Positions 6,797 through 7,351 of a stretch of DNA of 7,351 nucleotides are shown one piece after another. The stretch is from Bryobacteraceae bacterium. Lineage in GTDB: Bacteria > Acidobacteriota > Terriglobia > Bryobacterales > Bryobacteraceae. Numbering within the stretch: the first letter of the stretch is position 1; every line of letters starts with the position of its first letter. Both the position numbers and the translations under genes were made by a program. The DNA is taken from assembly GCA_025350445.1 (NCBI GenBank), contig JANXXV010000011.1, positions 1-7,351 of the forward strand, given 5' to 3'. The notes under the pieces are model-generated. The model made no database searches. It saw only the letters and a program-made list of their open reading frames with translations, and was not told the origin of the DNA.

Positions 6797-7351
6797 GTGA
6801 AAGCACTGATGGTGTGGCCCCGGTTCCCGCCGTCCTTCTGGGGCTTTGAAGGAGTGCTGGAAATGCTCCCTGAATGTGCGATGACGCCGCCTTTGGGGTT
6901 GATTACCGTTGCCGCGCTTTGCCCGCCGGCGTGGGAGATCCGGCTGATCGATCACGCGTTCGAGGAATTGCGCGACGAAGACCTGCTGTGGGCGGATCTG
7001 GTGATGATCAGCGCGATGCATGCGCAACGGGCCGATGCGCGGTCTATTCTTGCGCGCTCCCGCTCACTCAAGCGGCGCACCTTTATCGGCGGCCCGTGGG
7101 CCAGCAGCGACCCGGATGCCGTGCTGCCTGACGCCGACCATGTGCTGGTGGGGGAAGCGGAAGAAGTTTTCGCCGGGATCGCCGGCGAACTGGAACTGGG
7201 CACGGCGCGCAGTTTGTACCACGCGACCGAGAAGCCAGACATGACGCGCAGTCCGATTGCGCGATTCGATCTGTTGCGGCTGGACAAGTATACGTCGATG
7301 CCTGTTCAATTCTCACGCGGGTGCCCGTTTCAATGCGAGTTCTGCGATATC
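6797..7351 (+). CDS. cobalamin-binding-domain radical SAM protein, HpnP-like, N-terminal part (continues past right edge)
   Basis: The visible 185 residues comprise a Rossmann-like B12-binding domain (about 1-130, with KALMVWPRFPPSFWGFEG, PPLGLITVAALCP, RLIDHAFEEL, FIGGPWASS and the VGEAEE end) and the start of a radical SAM domain with SRGCPFQCEFCDI. There the three cysteines C176, C180 and C183 form the CxxxCxxC motif that holds the 4Fe-4S cluster and binds S-adenosylmethionine. No DxHxxG histidine is present, as expected for class B radical SAM enzymes. The layout, including PxFWxF near the start, the PPLGLxTVAA segment and QFSRGCPFxCEFCDI, resembles HpnP, the hopanoid C-2 methylase, and close relatives. 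Other methylases or oxidoreductases share this form, so the substrate stays open. The GTG at 6797 is preferred because AGG lies 7 nt upstream and relatives start with MKxLLV; an in-frame ATG at 6761 would add 12 residues. The gene is divergent from the lipoprotein-antiporter unit, and the catalytic C-terminal part is outside the window. Confidence 0.88.
   Translation, partial: MKALMVWPRFPPSFWGFEGVLEMLPECAMTPPLGLITVAALCPPAWEIRLIDHAFEELRDEDLLWADLVMISAMHAQRADARSILARSRSLKRRTFIGGPWASSDPDAVLPDADHVLVGEAEEVFAGIAGELELGTARSLYHATEKPDMTRSPIARFDLLRLDKYTSMPVQFSRGCPFQCEFCDI

Noticed and set aside
6708..6806. 33-residue N-terminal extension of the lipoprotein (ATG at 6806)
   Set aside because: It would put a charged, cysteine-containing stretch in front of a textbook lipoprotein signal peptide; the ATG at 6707 is far more likely.

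Overview
The window looks like chromosomal DNA of an Acidobacteriota bacterium, most plausibly the Bryobacteraceae/Solibacter side of the phylum. The clues are a secreted protein of the VWFA-related family known mainly from acidobacteria, a twin-arginine-exported sugar isomerase/epimerase-like protein, a large GT-C-type membrane protein with a long extracytoplasmic tail, and moderately GC-rich coding DNA. The assignment rests on recognising protein families by eye. No rRNA, tRNA, insertion sequence, CRISPR array or phage gene was found.

Layout. Positions 1-3749 hold three genes read leftward with short gaps (22 and 31 bases), so they probably form one transcription unit: a polytopic GT-C-like membrane protein (3749 to 1611), a PfkB-family sugar kinase resembling 2-keto-3-deoxygluconate (KDG) kinase (1588 to 554), and the N-terminal part of a VWFA-related secreted protein (522 to the left edge, cut by the window). 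A 44-bp AT-rich divergent spacer (3750-3793) separates this unit from a rightward gene for a Tat-exported xylose-isomerase-like TIM-barrel protein (3794-4648). That gene meets, stop codon against stop codon, a leftward CPA1-type Na+/H+ antiporter gene (6252 to 4645). The antiporter is probably co-transcribed with the lipoprotein gene just upstream of it (6707 to 6258). A second divergent spacer (6708-6796) leads to a rightward cobalamin-binding radical SAM protein, cut by the right edge just after its CxxxCxxC cluster motif.

How the genes fit together. The sugar kinase and the sugar-isomerase-like protein suggest carbohydrate or uronate use. The membrane protein suggests transfer of a lipid-linked sugar at the outer face of the cytoplasmic membrane. 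The antiporter and lipoprotein form a separate ion-homeostasis/envelope unit. The radical SAM protein resembles the HpnP type (hopanoid C-2 methylase) and its relatives. Nothing visible ties all seven genes into one pathway.

I do not see a clear undescribed system. The items most worth a second look are the GT-C protein with a discoidin-like segment in its tail, the VWFA-related protein with a degenerate metal site, the HpnP-like radical SAM protein, and the compact shared control regions (tandem TATATGAT repeats; shared TTAA stop inside a hairpin). No gene-free stretch exceeds 300 bases.
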